Shown here: in pieces, positions 1-13,100 of the stretch | How the letters are laid out: the number at the start of each line of letters is the position of its first letter | Position numbering within the stretch: the stretch's first letter is position 1 | DNA from: Wuchereria bancrofti | Lineage: Eukaryota; Nematoda; Chromadorea; Rhabditida; Onchocercidae | Direction: 5' to 3' | Length of the DNA: 64,000 nucleotides | Assembly (NCBI GenBank): GCA_005281725.1 | Contig: SSBO01000012.1 | Span: 3,454,194 to 3,518,193, forward strand | The notes under the pieces: generated by a model | Told to the model about the DNA's origin: nothing | The model's input: the letters and a program-made list of their open reading frames with translations, nothing else | Database searches by the model: none | Position numbers and translations under genes: made by a program

Positions 1-1160
1 AATAATCTAACATCTATTCTCAGTTTTTCAGTCCTTATAATTAATTAATGATTGAAATGCTGAAGTTCCTCTTTATGTAGTGACCCTCAGTTAATTTCAA
101 TTATTTGCCTTTTCGACTGAATTACATCAGATACAAAATCAGGAAAAGTACATAACTACGTTACGACATTTTCTATCGACCTATTTGAAATTGTTTCAAA
201 TAAAATAAAAATGGAATTGATAAAATTGAAATGTAACGTACGCGCTAACTGTATCAGCTGTGAATGTACCAAAGCACACAAACAGAGGAGCATCACAGAC
301 GGCAATAATCAACTTTTCCAGAAAACATCTGCTTCACTATGTTTTTGCCAGCAGTGATAGTAACACATACTCGAGAGCAAAGCAGTAATAAGGTCTACAC
401 ACCACCAAACCAATCCCTAAAGATATCTTAAAATTTCGATGTTTAATTAGCTATTGAAAAAACGCCAAAAAAAATGATAAAAATGTACCTTCAAGTTTTG
501 TTTCTAAAACTTTGCTACAAATTTATAGCAATTTTTACAATATGAATAGTGCTTCAAGATATAATTATCAAAATTAAAAATCAAAATATCTAAAATTCCT
601 AAATTGCTTTATGGGGAAAAAAACTTGCTTTACTAAAACTATAAGTCCATTTAAAAAGTTGACTCATTTTACAGATAACTGGAAGAGTTCCAATTAACAT
701 AATTGAGAAATTTCCAATTAAAACTTAAAGGAAAGCAATTTCATAGATAACCGAACGTGAAGGAAGAAATCAGTGAATCAGTGGTTGACACGGAAACATA
801 TTTTTCCTCCAGCAGGTGGAAACAAAAATGAACCAGTAATTATATTGGTTATCAGTTATTAAATTAGAATAACCGAATCTATATATGTTTTACTTTCCGG
901 TCTATGTTTTCGACCTGTGGTAATATATTTCCGAGGTTTTAGTTAACTGAAATTCACAGTACATCTAGGTAGTTGTATGTACTTTTAAATCTTGTAAAAT
1001 TATTTGTAATATATTTAAGTCATCCAGAAAATTCAGTTGTTTTGAAGTGGTATATAAAGGAAACAAGATCCACATTTAAGAATGCTTAGTTCACGCATTC
1101 AACTCTTTCTGATCCTTGATATTTGGATAACATCTTGTCCTATGACAATGTGTTTCCGAG

Positions 1161-1617
1161 CTTCTTTCTAACTTCATTACGATATGTTATGTTTTTGACA
1201 GATAAGGTCAAGTGATCTCAAAGTTGGAAGAATACATATTTAAGAACAACAAAATAGATGGAAGCCATTCAGTTTTTCATTTGTTTTGTCTGTGCATTGT
1301 TCGTTTCACTAAATTTCGAGAAATGAGATATATCCAATATTCGAGAACGACAAGATATATCCAGCAGCACAACTCTGTTACCAGACTTTGTATAACATCC
1401 GTCCACCTCACATTTCATTTATTCTAAGTATGGGTCTGCTAAGACTCGTCCTTTCCTGTGTTGACTTTAGTCTTTATGTGTCTCTTTCTTCCCCTATTAT
1501 TTATAGTACATCCGACATTACACAAGAATTGAGAAATACTCACAGAGTTATTCTTCTTTCTAACTTATTTTTTTGGTCAAGTGATCTCAAAGTTGAAGAA
1601 TGCATATTTAAGAACAA
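1161..1617 (+). repeat. Degenerate direct repeat pair (1161-1250 and 1553-1617)
   Basis: Both copies begin with CTTCTTTCTAACTT and later share GGTCAAGTGATCTCAAAGTT followed by a GAAGAA..CATATTTAAGAACAA core. The first copy carries about 24 extra bases between the two shared blocks and a few substitutions. This looks like an old local or dispersed duplication. No terminal inverted repeats or coding capacity are visible, so the family is unknown. Confidence 0.65.
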
Positions 1618-3991
1618 TAAATTTATTCTAACTTCCCAAAATTACTTAATAATTCTTTTGTTTCACTATTCCATATGAAATAACGTCTTAAGCAGAAAGA
1701 AAAGAATAGTTCACTTCCATTCAAAAATAATGTCGATTGTAGCGTACGCCGAAGCTAAAATTACATTTTCATTGAATAGTTTTTAACTTTTCTTGAAAAA
1801 AGGAAAACTGGAACAAATTGTAACTAATGCCCAAATCATATTTACTGCTTTTGAAGTTTAGGTAGATTTAAAGTTTTCAGCCTACTATTTCAAGTTGTCC
1901 ACAGACTTTACAATTCCAAAGTCGATAGGAAAATGAACTTTTTGGTTGACTTCTTGTCAAGTGCAACATTGCGAAAAGCTTAGTCTTGTGAGAATTTTCC
2001 TGATCAACTGGATTAGATTGATTGAAGGAATCTCACAGAAAGATATTACGATCACCATTTAGACCAAATACTAGAGCGTTAAAAGTTATTGTCAGCTGAT
2101 AATGAAAAACAAACAAGAGTACTTTACTAATCACTTTTTCTGATGACCTCACATTTTCACGAGAAAAAAAGAGAAATGAAGACTGCGAATTTCGATGTCA
2201 TCTTCTTAATGTTGACTTGGCAGGTTGAATGGAAGTGATATTGCTATCAAGATAATATCAAATACAACTCTTCATTCTCTTGCTTTTCCATTCTATCTTA
2301 TCCGTGTTTGTGTGCAGCATCAGATCACATGGCAGATATGTAATAGAACTAAATATAATAAATTTAAATTTTAATGAAATATGAACAATGAAAAGTTAAT
2401 TATTCTCATTTTCAAAATAATTAACTACAGCGCTTTTTAAAGACAATATTGAAAAGAAAACTGTAACAATTAATTCTGAAATATTTTCCAGTCTTAATCG
2501 ATTTGCATCGTGCACATAGGACTGATGAAAATGTAGTAGTAACTTTTGTGATTAAATTTCAACCTTGTAACATCATTAGACATTCAGAGGAAAAATAGCG
2601 GGAGTAGGAAGAAGGAGATAATTATCACTGGATCAATGGCAAAAGACGAAATGTTATCGTTGGTTCAAGAATAAACTAAGTTGTTGGTAATTTTAGGACA
2701 ACGAATGATGAGTGGATGGGTAAGATAAGGGAGCGATAGTGAAAAAGCCAAAGAAGCTGGGAAACAGTGTGGATCACGGAGTGAGGAAAAGAGAAGAGAG
2801 GCTTAAAGGAATGAATGGATATGAATTGAAATTGGTTGTTATTGGAAGCTTTCTTAGTGGGTCGATTTTCAACTGAATGTAGAATTCAGAAACAGCAGCC
2901 TTTTTTCATCCGGAACTGATCGAGTTATATGCTGAATTGCCAACTTACTCTCCAGTAATCCCTCATTACTATTACTCTTTCAGGCTGCTCACTCTGCCAT
3001 TACAATTAAACGGATACAGAGGAAATGGAGCAATACTTAGCCGAGCAATAGTCGACCAATTTCTCTTCCACCACTCATTGAAAGAGTAATTATCGATAGA
3101 ACACTACTTTGCTGTCCTCACTGATATGCAAAATTGCTAAATTGACAGAAGACCAATAATAAACCCAAATATCGGGGCCAGGATCAGTTTTAATTTCAAT
3201 GCAAACAATCTTTTGACTTTTCATAGAAACAGGACATCACAGTCTTCCCATGTATAGTCTTATTATGTATAACCGAGCGGGACGAAAGAGCTCTATCGTT
3301 TTAATTTTCGTCTTGCTAGCGCAAAAAAAAAACTTGAAGTTAAGGTGAAAATGTTGTTGTTTTGGCTTTCAGAGCTTCATCCGATATTGGTAATTGTAAA
3401 GTGTGTAATCAATGTATTCAACGCGTATTCGAATCGTATTTAACGATTCAGCTCAGAACTGTATCATCATTATATGCAACATATCAAACAATTCAAAAAG
3501 TATATGTGGTGCGGTTAAAATTGCAAATTTATTAGGAAATTCAGTTGAAAAATACAAGTCTGAATTTCAGTCATGAAAGTTGTTGTTTCAGTTTACAAAG
3601 CTTCAGCGAAGATTACATTTCGTGCTTTCTGTAAAGTCGGAACCAAGATATAAAAGAAAAGTAATATTTGGTGACCTTTACCCTAGCAAAATGATTCCAG
3701 ACTTATGTAAAAAAAAAGAAATAGAAGTAGGGTATCTTATTTTCCTGTAGCAAAATCCCTAGGATATATCCACTAGTAACAATGAGTACGTCATTCTTTC
3801 AAGTGCTTTTTCAGCACTGCCAATACATTTCCTGATGACAACCAGTAATGAGAAGTAGAACCGTTTTTATACTTCCCCGTAGAACCTAACCATCTCAGTG
3901 TTCGTCAGGATTTTTCCACTTTACAAATAATAATAGTCATAATAATGCTGAACAACAACAGCTTTAGCAACTTGATTTATATAGGTTCCAT

Positions 3992-3997
3992 TTTATT
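3992..3997 (-). other. Candidate polyadenylation signal of the alpha2/delta gene
   Basis: AATAAA on the minus strand, about 135 bp downstream of the stop codon at 4132-4134. Confidence 0.5.
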
Positions 3998-4131
3998 AGA
4001 GACTATCCTGCTAAACATCATACCCGTCGCTGAAAATACAGGAAAACTGATGAAATGAGGCTCATTACAAGACATCATTCCTCATCGGGCAATAAATACC
4101 GTCGATGGAAGTGTTTGTCATCACAGATTTT

Positions 4132-7100
4132 CTAATAATCTGGCAAATCATAATACGAAAATGCTAATCTACAAATGATAGCAACCAGTAAAGGAATTTT
4201 CGTATCAAACGGCACCAAACGAGATGCCGTTTGCGAACATGGATATTGTGATTCATCCTGTAAAAAAAAGCAACTACGTATTTAATCATCAGAAAGATAA
4301 AAATTCTTAAAAGCTATTCTTAAGCAGAATGAAACCATGACAAATTAGCAACAACTTAGCAGAAAGTAGTTGCATCTCCTAAAATTGAAAATAAAAAAAA
4401 ATAAATAAAAACTAAAAACAAAAGTCCAATTTGGAGAAATAAATTACTTTTTTCAAAAATTGATGGTGCAATTCAACAATTTCAAGTTACAGATTATTTC
4501 TTAAATTAGTGAGCTTTACCTCATTAGAATGTACACATTTCGATGGCGATTTACGTTGCTTTGCATGGACATGTCGACATTTCCTATCGCTAACATCTTC
4601 GGAAAATGAATCCACAACGTTTATGCTTGAGATTACTCGCTGTTTATCTGAAGCGTTATCCACCTGCAAATAATTAAATACTAAATCTTGATTGGCTGAT
4701 GTGCAATCTAAATTTTTAGCACGGTATTTTTTTGTATAGATAATTAAATTGCTGTTTATTTTCCCAATGACTGTAAGTAAATATCACTTTCACTAAAACT
4801 TTTTTAAAAAATTCCTTGAAATGTTTAGATTATTTTTCTATCCATTAATCTCTATTCTTTGATCTTAGAACTCGAATCTTTAAGTATAAAAGAAAGAATC
4901 TTAACCTGGTTGAATGTAGTGATAAATTCCGGTGGCATTGAAAGCGGACACCGTGTTTCATCATAGCAAACAGAGGAACTCGATACCGGATTGCTCTGCA
5001 CAATAATAACTAACAACAAATTGGTATTTGGTACCCAATGAGCATACATTTTTCTGAAGCAAAGGGTGTTTTTAGCTCACTATTATAAATCATTTCCATA
5101 AAAAATCACACCAAACAAAGACCATTCAGCCTTTTAACTTACACAGCACATTTAGCAGGATTATGCTTGCACGGGCGCTCAGCTAAATTATCAGCAATTA
5201 GTGCTGACGATTTAGGCATCTCCCGTCTCGACCCATTGCTTGACCAATTTTCTACGCCCCAATTTGCCAAATAGTACTTCGCTGCTTTATCACATGAAAA
5301 TGTGTCGGTATCACCAGTAAACGTTGCAGTGTACGCTGAAGAATGTGGTGAGAAAAATCATACACAGTGAGATTTTTTAAAATGTTTTTCTTGCTTAGAT
5401 TTCATTCTGATCCAACTCTCTCATATTTCTCTGTATTTTTGAAGTTTTAAAATAAGATGCAATTTTAAAGGAAGGCTACGGCTAATAGCAATACACAGTG
5501 AGAAATACACAAGTTTAATATAAAGTTATGGGTCGGTGGTCTGGTAATAGAAATTACATGTAAACTTAAAAGTTTAAATCAAACCATCAACGTAAGGATG
5601 TATTAATGACGCGAATATTTGAACAATAGCAAAATTTCGCAATAACGCCAACAGTCGATTCCAAATCTTCAACAACGACCCAAATATTGCATTAACCTGA
5701 AAGATATATAATTCTCGCTTTGCTTCTCAGATACGCTGGAAGATACATCTTAACTTTGAGTTTTTAAAATTTTGCATATATTACATAATCATAAACTGGA
5801 TAGTTTAAATATAATATCTTATTTCATCTTACCCTAAAAGCAGCACCAGCAGTATACATAACCATTTCATTCTGTTTACAGATTGCTTGATAATCAACAT
5901 AAGTTGTCCTGTAAAAAAAAAATAATTTCAGTCGTCTTTTAGATAATTTAATTTTAATTTAATCTAATTTAGCCAAACAATTTTAGGCAGAAACTCAGCT
6001 GAAATATTCCTCTCAGTGATACGAGACCTTAGAAATATTGAATACTATAAACATCTATCGACATTTTTTGAGCATACTCAGTGTAATAGTTATTTCTCAG
6101 CAATAGCGTCATTGTTCGTTCTGTAATTCGATTCACCGATCCAAACCAGCGTCCTAACAAATCGAAATTCTTCGGGATTCCTGTTTCACCTCCAGAAAAT
6201 CCACTAGTGCTACTTATAGAAGTATTTAAACTACTATAAACAATGTATGCATGCTCATCCAATAGAAAACACCATCGGCGCTCATCCTTCAATAGAATAT
6301 CATTCCAAAAACTATAATTTTCGAGAAATTTTCCACAAACTGAAATTTGTTTTAGGAATTTGTAAATCCTACTTTGAAATGAAACAATCTAAATTAAAGT
6401 AAAGCACGATTCGTTCACCTGTGGCCCACAACCAAATTTCTTCATTACTTTTGCCATATAGTCTAACGTCAGTTCCAATCCCACTACACCAACTAACGCT
6501 CCATCAATGTCCAGTGCTTTAGTGACTGTTAGAAGAAGCGAAACATTTTCTGGATGACCGTATGTTGATCGCGTCTCCTTTTGATACCAAAGATAGGCTA
6601 AACAATGCTTCAAGTAGATGGTCTGGTCCGGAAATATTTTTTACTGCTAACAAAGTTCGGTGATACATACTTTCTTTATTTACATCAACAACCAAACGCC
6701 CTGGCATACGAACGCTGCGTTGAAAGTACTGATCTTCACTGGAACGACGATTTAAGTCTCTGATAAAGTGCTGATAGCTCCTGGAAAGGAGAATGCATTT
6801 AAGTTCGAAAATCTTAGCTGACATACACAGGGCATCAACTTGAATAAAAAAACTAATCATTTCATATATTCAATCCACTGATTTCTCGACAATTATTTTT
6901 ATTTTACTTGTAGATTTATTCATAGAGAATGTCTTTTTTAAAGTCATATTCCTCTCAACTCTGCAGCTTCTATGAGCTATAACTAATTTGCAACATTGTT
7001 TATGAAACGCCAACTAAAATGGCCTAGAATACTGTTTTAAAGAAACATTTGCTGCTTCGGTATTGCTTGAGCAGTAACTGTTGCTGACTTCTGTACTGAT

Positions 7101-10100
7101 GCGGTTTCTGACGTCATCATAAGTGGCAAATTAGGATTAACATTTGTTAATCCATCTGGTAATTCATCCCAATATTTTATCATACCCGAAGCGGTAGCAA
7201 ACCAAACAAGATGAATTTGTTTCCTATAATAAAAGCTTTAAACGATAATCTTAATACCAAGAAGGCTGATATAAGTTACTAGCTAAAGCCAAGAATATTC
7301 AAACAATGATGTGGAAATTGCGAAGAATCTTTATACTTACTTTTTATTGTCTTTCCAGTTGATATCCCATAAATTTGTCAAACCATTGGTTACTTTCATA
7401 TCAAACAGAAAACGGTCAATGAGAGGCTTTCTACATTCACAATGTTTAGGTAGACGTCCATCTACACGCATTTTTCGGACATACTCACGGAAGGCAGCCT
7501 CGGGAGTTAAATGCATGTCGCGATTGTTCAGTAAGCAATAGCGCCTAAAGAATGAAATATTGCTGAACAGACGAATATAAATAATATCGAACAGGTAATA
7601 CGTTTGCATTTTAGCAAGTAAACTTTCAGTAATAACGAGAAATAATTGGCAGAAACCGGAAAAAAGAAATCAGACCAGGTGGGATGCATCAGCCAGTTTG
7701 GCATATCATACCATAATAATTTCACATCACCATAGTTTATTTCTTTTTTTGGTTTTAATCGTTTCTCGTCATCCTTCGCTACTGCTAATCCGATACTGCA
7801 ATCAACCTGATGAGGCGATATGCTGTTTGAACCATTCAGCTCTATACCTAGTTTAAGGATAGAAGAAAAAGGATGACACTTGTCCGACTAATCGCTTTCA
7901 CACAAGCACATTTATCTTTCGAGTCTTGGCGGAAGACAAAGTTTTACCGTTTTGTAATCAAAGAACCATCTCTGATTATCCAAATCTAGACGTTCTTCAA
8001 AACTATTACCTTTCCTACGCTCAACAAAAAAGACATACGTGAAAAGCGATTGTTTCAGGCACTGAGAATAATACTTGTTCGATTGACGGTACACACGTTC
8101 CTGCAGCCAGTATTACGAATTATTAGACAATCAATCAGTAAAAAATGAATAGGCTTACCAAATTGGCCGTTGCATATAATATATCCAAAGTATATGCATT
8201 GTCACTATCACAATTAATCATTGAACTACGCATCTGAAATGTCAAATTAAAACTTTTCTTTTCAAGATAAGCAATTAATTTAACCAGTGGAGTGCATAGT
8301 ATAAAATGTAAAGGAAAATGTCAAGTAACTTCGAAATAATTTTGTGGTCTTAATAACCTATTTTTTTCAAAATTTTTATTTTAGCCATCATGAAAATTTG
8401 CTTCTTTAAAAATAAGCAATTCTGAAAAAAAAACAACCAAACGGACAATATATTCTGAATTCGCTCAAAAACAAAAACAGCAAAAGCACAAGTACAAAGT
8501 GTGCAAAGACTGTAGGAAAAATTCAAAAGACAAAGAAATACAAAATCCTGAATTTCATTTTTTCTATTTAACTGAAAAATATCTTGGAAAATTTTCAAAA
8601 TAGCTTTCATAAAATCAGTTAGATAGACTCACAATGTTCCAAAGGAAAAAAAAAAAACTACAAACAGGAAAGATATGGCATGCAACTAATTGTACAGACA
8701 GAAACCATCAATGGCGTTGAATTTTACCTCACTAGTATCGTACTGTAAACGATTCTTCACTGATAAATGATCGTTTAACTAAAAAACTGCCAATAGATAT
8801 GTAAATTAAATTTAAAAAAGCGTAGTAAGAAGAGCAGAAGATATACAGAACAAGCCTATTGCATTAAAGATTCAGATTTTGTCAATAAAACTGTAGGTGA
8901 AAAACTAACTATTTGTTGATTTTGAGGTACTTCAAGTTCCAAAATATCGATATTGTTATAATTCAATTTCATCTGCTTTGTTTCCGGATCCTATAAAACT
9001 TGATCTACACTGGAATAAAAATTAGTCCTATAATGAATATGAATAGGATTTTTTCTTTTTATCATGATCACCTGAAAAACACACTTATAAAGGATGCATT
9101 AAAAACCATATCAAGCTAATGAGGACAGTGCTCTTCCAGTCATTCCACTTGCAATAGTTTACACTTACTAGAGGGCGCATTTGTGGATGGAACATCACAT
9201 AACCATTATTATCCAGCATAAATCCATAGCTTCGACTTCCAAACTGTAAATTAACGGTTTTTCTAAGCAGAAAGAAGGTTTGAACTTACCAATATCATTG
9301 CTCCGGTCGATATTATGTTTCATGGACTTCATGAAAAAGACAAAAAACCACTTCTTTTCCGTTACACCGCACACCGGGAAGTCTCGATAGATAGATATAT
9401 GCTGTATGTAAGTTGAAATTATTTTCCAAGAATGTAACATACATTTATGATATGAACCAGTTGTGCTAACTCAGTGACTGGTACACTGACGGCAGCAACT
9501 CCCATCAACTCTTCATCTTGGATCACAGGATAACTCACTGTTGTAACCAACATTTCTGTCTAAAAATAAATAGAAACACTCTTAATTATCGGTGACTTAA
9601 CAAGCCTTTCTAAATCTGAGGGTAGCCTCTTAAGAGGATTAATAAGTTGAGAAAATTAACAATAGCAAAGATAAGTAAGTGTTAGATAAGATGAGAAAAG
9701 AATAGTTTGATTATCATTATGAATTATGAACATACTTTCTCCCATGTAACTTAGAGTCACTAAGCTTTAAGTCTTAAGCATCCAATTAACTAACAACAGG
9801 CCCGAAAAATCAAACTGATGCAAATCGTGTTGTGATATATCACTGGAAGCTTTTAAAATAAAATTCTGAAATATGACGAGTAACTAACCCTTGGATCCAC
9901 ACGTTTGATTCGGGATTTCTGGAAAATACAGCTATTAAAATGAATGAGACATAGCTTAGTTAGTTCATGAGAAATGAAAGTAACTGAAAGAGAAGTTGCA
10001 ATGCAAGATTTAAAAATAATAAAGATTAAAACTTACTTTCTTCACTGAACTTTGACTGATTGTTAGCTGGAAAAACAAAACCTATTTATCCACAAGGATT

Positions 10101-13100
10101 TCAAAAATCTACTTTTCTTTGTAAATTTTCTACATTTTCGCCAAAAACTATGATTTTTCAGATATTCGTATTTAAATATATATATATGTTTCAATATGAA
10201 GTTGAGGGCTCGTCAATATTTCAAAAAATTTAAAAGTGAACAACATGAATATTTGTCATAAACATATCTATAAAAGGTTGAACAAGATCAAGTTTACCAA
10301 TCGCTCCTTATATATACCACTCCAAATGGCATCCCTTTCAGCAAAACTTGTACCATGCTTACCGACTGTCCGACTCATTACTTTAATGTAATGCTAAAAA
10401 TCATAAATCTTTCGAATGTATTTAAACTTCCCTATAGTATATTGGTTGATAGAAATAATACTAGCCAAGTCATCAAGTAAATAACGGTTAATTCGGTTAT
10501 GACGGAAACTAATAAACAAATAGATAACAAAAACTATGAACTGAAGGGATCTTTTGCTTAAAAACAAATCTAAGCCCCTAATCAGTTTACTATTGGCTGC
10601 AAATATCGCAGCTACAATCGGATAAAAATAGTAACTTTAGATACCTGAACTTTTTCTTGCACATCAGCCAAATTACTGATATGCACCATGAAACCTTTGT
10701 TGTCACAAGCCATCCATTTTACCTGTGCCATATCTGTTGCTTCTTCCCCTATTAGAAATGAAAAGAAACGAACCTAAAATCAACATTCATTGAACACAAT
10801 CTTCGGAATTCAGATTTCTAGTAAAATTTGTAAAAAAATAAAAGTAAGATTTGTATGGAGGAGTTCACAGTTGGCACCTCAATCCAAGATATGAGATAAC
10901 CAACTGGGAACTATATCAGATTACTGTAATATCGCATAGATAATACTGAAATGATTAAGCCATTCACCGATTTATTTTTATTGTATAGCTGAAAGATCTG
11001 TTTGAAGTAACTGGGTGCTCCATCAGTAATTAGCATAATGATGTCGTTGCAACCAAACTGTGCCTTTTTTCCCGTATAATTATGCATCTGTAATAAAGCC
11101 ATAATCCTATATTATTTATACAATACCGACATTTCGTGAGGTATTGTTAAGTGTTTAGCATTTCACAAAAATTATCCAATTTCTTCGTTTTTGTTTTCTG
11201 TCCATTTCTTCACTATGGAATAGCAACATCTATGAATCTGAGAAACTTCATTTAGATCATGCAAAAACACATAACTTTATTACTTCATCTAGATTTTAAA
11301 TTTCAAAAAGAAGTATAATTTCTAGTTATTTTAAACTCAATGCATTATCCAACTTGATATTCAGCCAAAATTTAAGTTTCTTAGATTCATAAGTATAGTG
11401 ATGCTATTTGTAACATTAAAGCTAAAGTGCTTCTACGAACTGCCTATGCGTTCGCAAGTAGTACGAACAAATAAATCAAGGAAAGCAGTACATGCGAGAA
11501 ATCAGTAGTCAACGGCTGTTTTACCTTTCAGGAATAAGCTTGTACAAATATTATGCCGCTTTTAGTACCAAACACAGCTAGTGATAGCTTGCACTTACTG
11601 CCTGATAAAGATGATTCGGAATCACAAGGATATGATCTTGAACAGCGATGTAATGAACATCAGCAGGTAGTACACCACCAGCTAGCTCCCGACGCACTGC
11701 CAATTCTTCAGGCGTCGTGAAATTGACCGATCCAGGAAGCTATATGTGGATGAAGCGCAAACGACAATAAATCGACAAAAAACAGAAACGAACAATGAAA
11801 TATCCCTTTTAGGCTAACTTAATAAGAGCATTTTGACAAATGACATGGAATCTACTTGTATCCAAAAAGTTTGTATTCACTCATCTTCAAGATTATCTTC
11901 AGAGGTTACACTACAAGCATAATTTAATACGTAACGTTAGTTAATAATTTAAGGTTAGCAAGATAGTTTGGAACTGACAAACATATAAACTATTTATAAA
12001 AGCGTAAGACGTAAGCTTTGCTCTTGTGGCTTCAAGCGGTTTCATGAAAAGCGCATAAAACATAAAGCGAAAGCAACAAAAAAAAAACTGGACTGCGAAA
12101 TCAACTTGTTTGCAAATTAAAAGAAAAATTTTCCACGGAAGAAAAACTTACTTTCATCAATGTCTCGAAGGCTTTAATCAGGCCTTTCTCATACTCTGCC
12201 TTACCCTCCGATGACATACTATTCAGTCGAGCTCGTAACATCTGAAACATTCCAGTTATGACAAACATATCTTCTTAGACTCAAATACAGTATTGGAATG
12301 AAACTTTTAAACATTTAATCAAATACGAAAATAATTCGTCAACCGTACCACTAAATTTAACTAAAGATGAAATGTTGTTAAAAGGGATTGATAAAACGGA
12401 AAAGGGAAAATGAAAATGTATGACAAAAATACCTTCTTGTTACGAACTGTCGCTTGCAATAACCCAGCCTTTTCGCTACATTCATCCAAGAAACCAACTG
12501 TTTTTGAGAACTGCAGGATAATTTTATCACCAAAAAGAAAAGCATGAAAAAAAAATTACCCATATAAATTCAAATCCCTGAAATAAATGGTGTGAAAAAG
12601 TACTGACAAGTAATATGTTGAAGAAATCATTGTCGGAGAGTGTTTCCAATATTGCTTCCACAGTTTGCTTAGCTATTTCGAATCTCTGGCCAAGCATTGA
12701 ACCAGACATATCTAACATTATAATTACATTTTTGGATAACGTCGCAGCATTTATGTACCTGGGAATATAGCAGAAATTTACGCTCCACCAGAAAATAACA
12801 CAGAACCAAAAATAACTGTTGTGAAAGATACAGAAGTTTTTAAAATTATAGAATGAATAAAGATGTCGATGTAAAAGTTGAAATTATTTCCATTCAGATA
12901 AAAATTAAGAGAGAAATACAATACAAATACGATGCAAATGCAAATACAAAACAATCATATTATAATGTGGGGGACGGTGATTTTTATAAAAATTTTCATA
13001 TTTACCATTCCGTACTCCTGCAGTCAAATAAATCAAGTTTTTCCGCACGATTGTCCCATACCCACGATACTGCTGTAAAATCAAATGACTTGTTATCAAG

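Larger units (their letters stand above)
1..4131. other. Gene-free flank
   Basis: I find no exon chain, conserved protein segment or RNA gene on either strand. Short open frames near 1212-1678 have no recognisable family and overlap a direct repeat. The stretch 3992-3997 reads AATAAA on the minus strand, about 135 bp past the stop of the neighbouring minus-strand gene, so the last part of this flank is probably its 3' UTR. Confidence 0.6.

Noticed and set aside
9288..9335. Possible extra alpha2/delta exon ending in a GTAAGT-type donor
   Set aside because: No acceptor gives a frame-keeping exon, and joining 9443 directly to 9243 matches the family length exactly.
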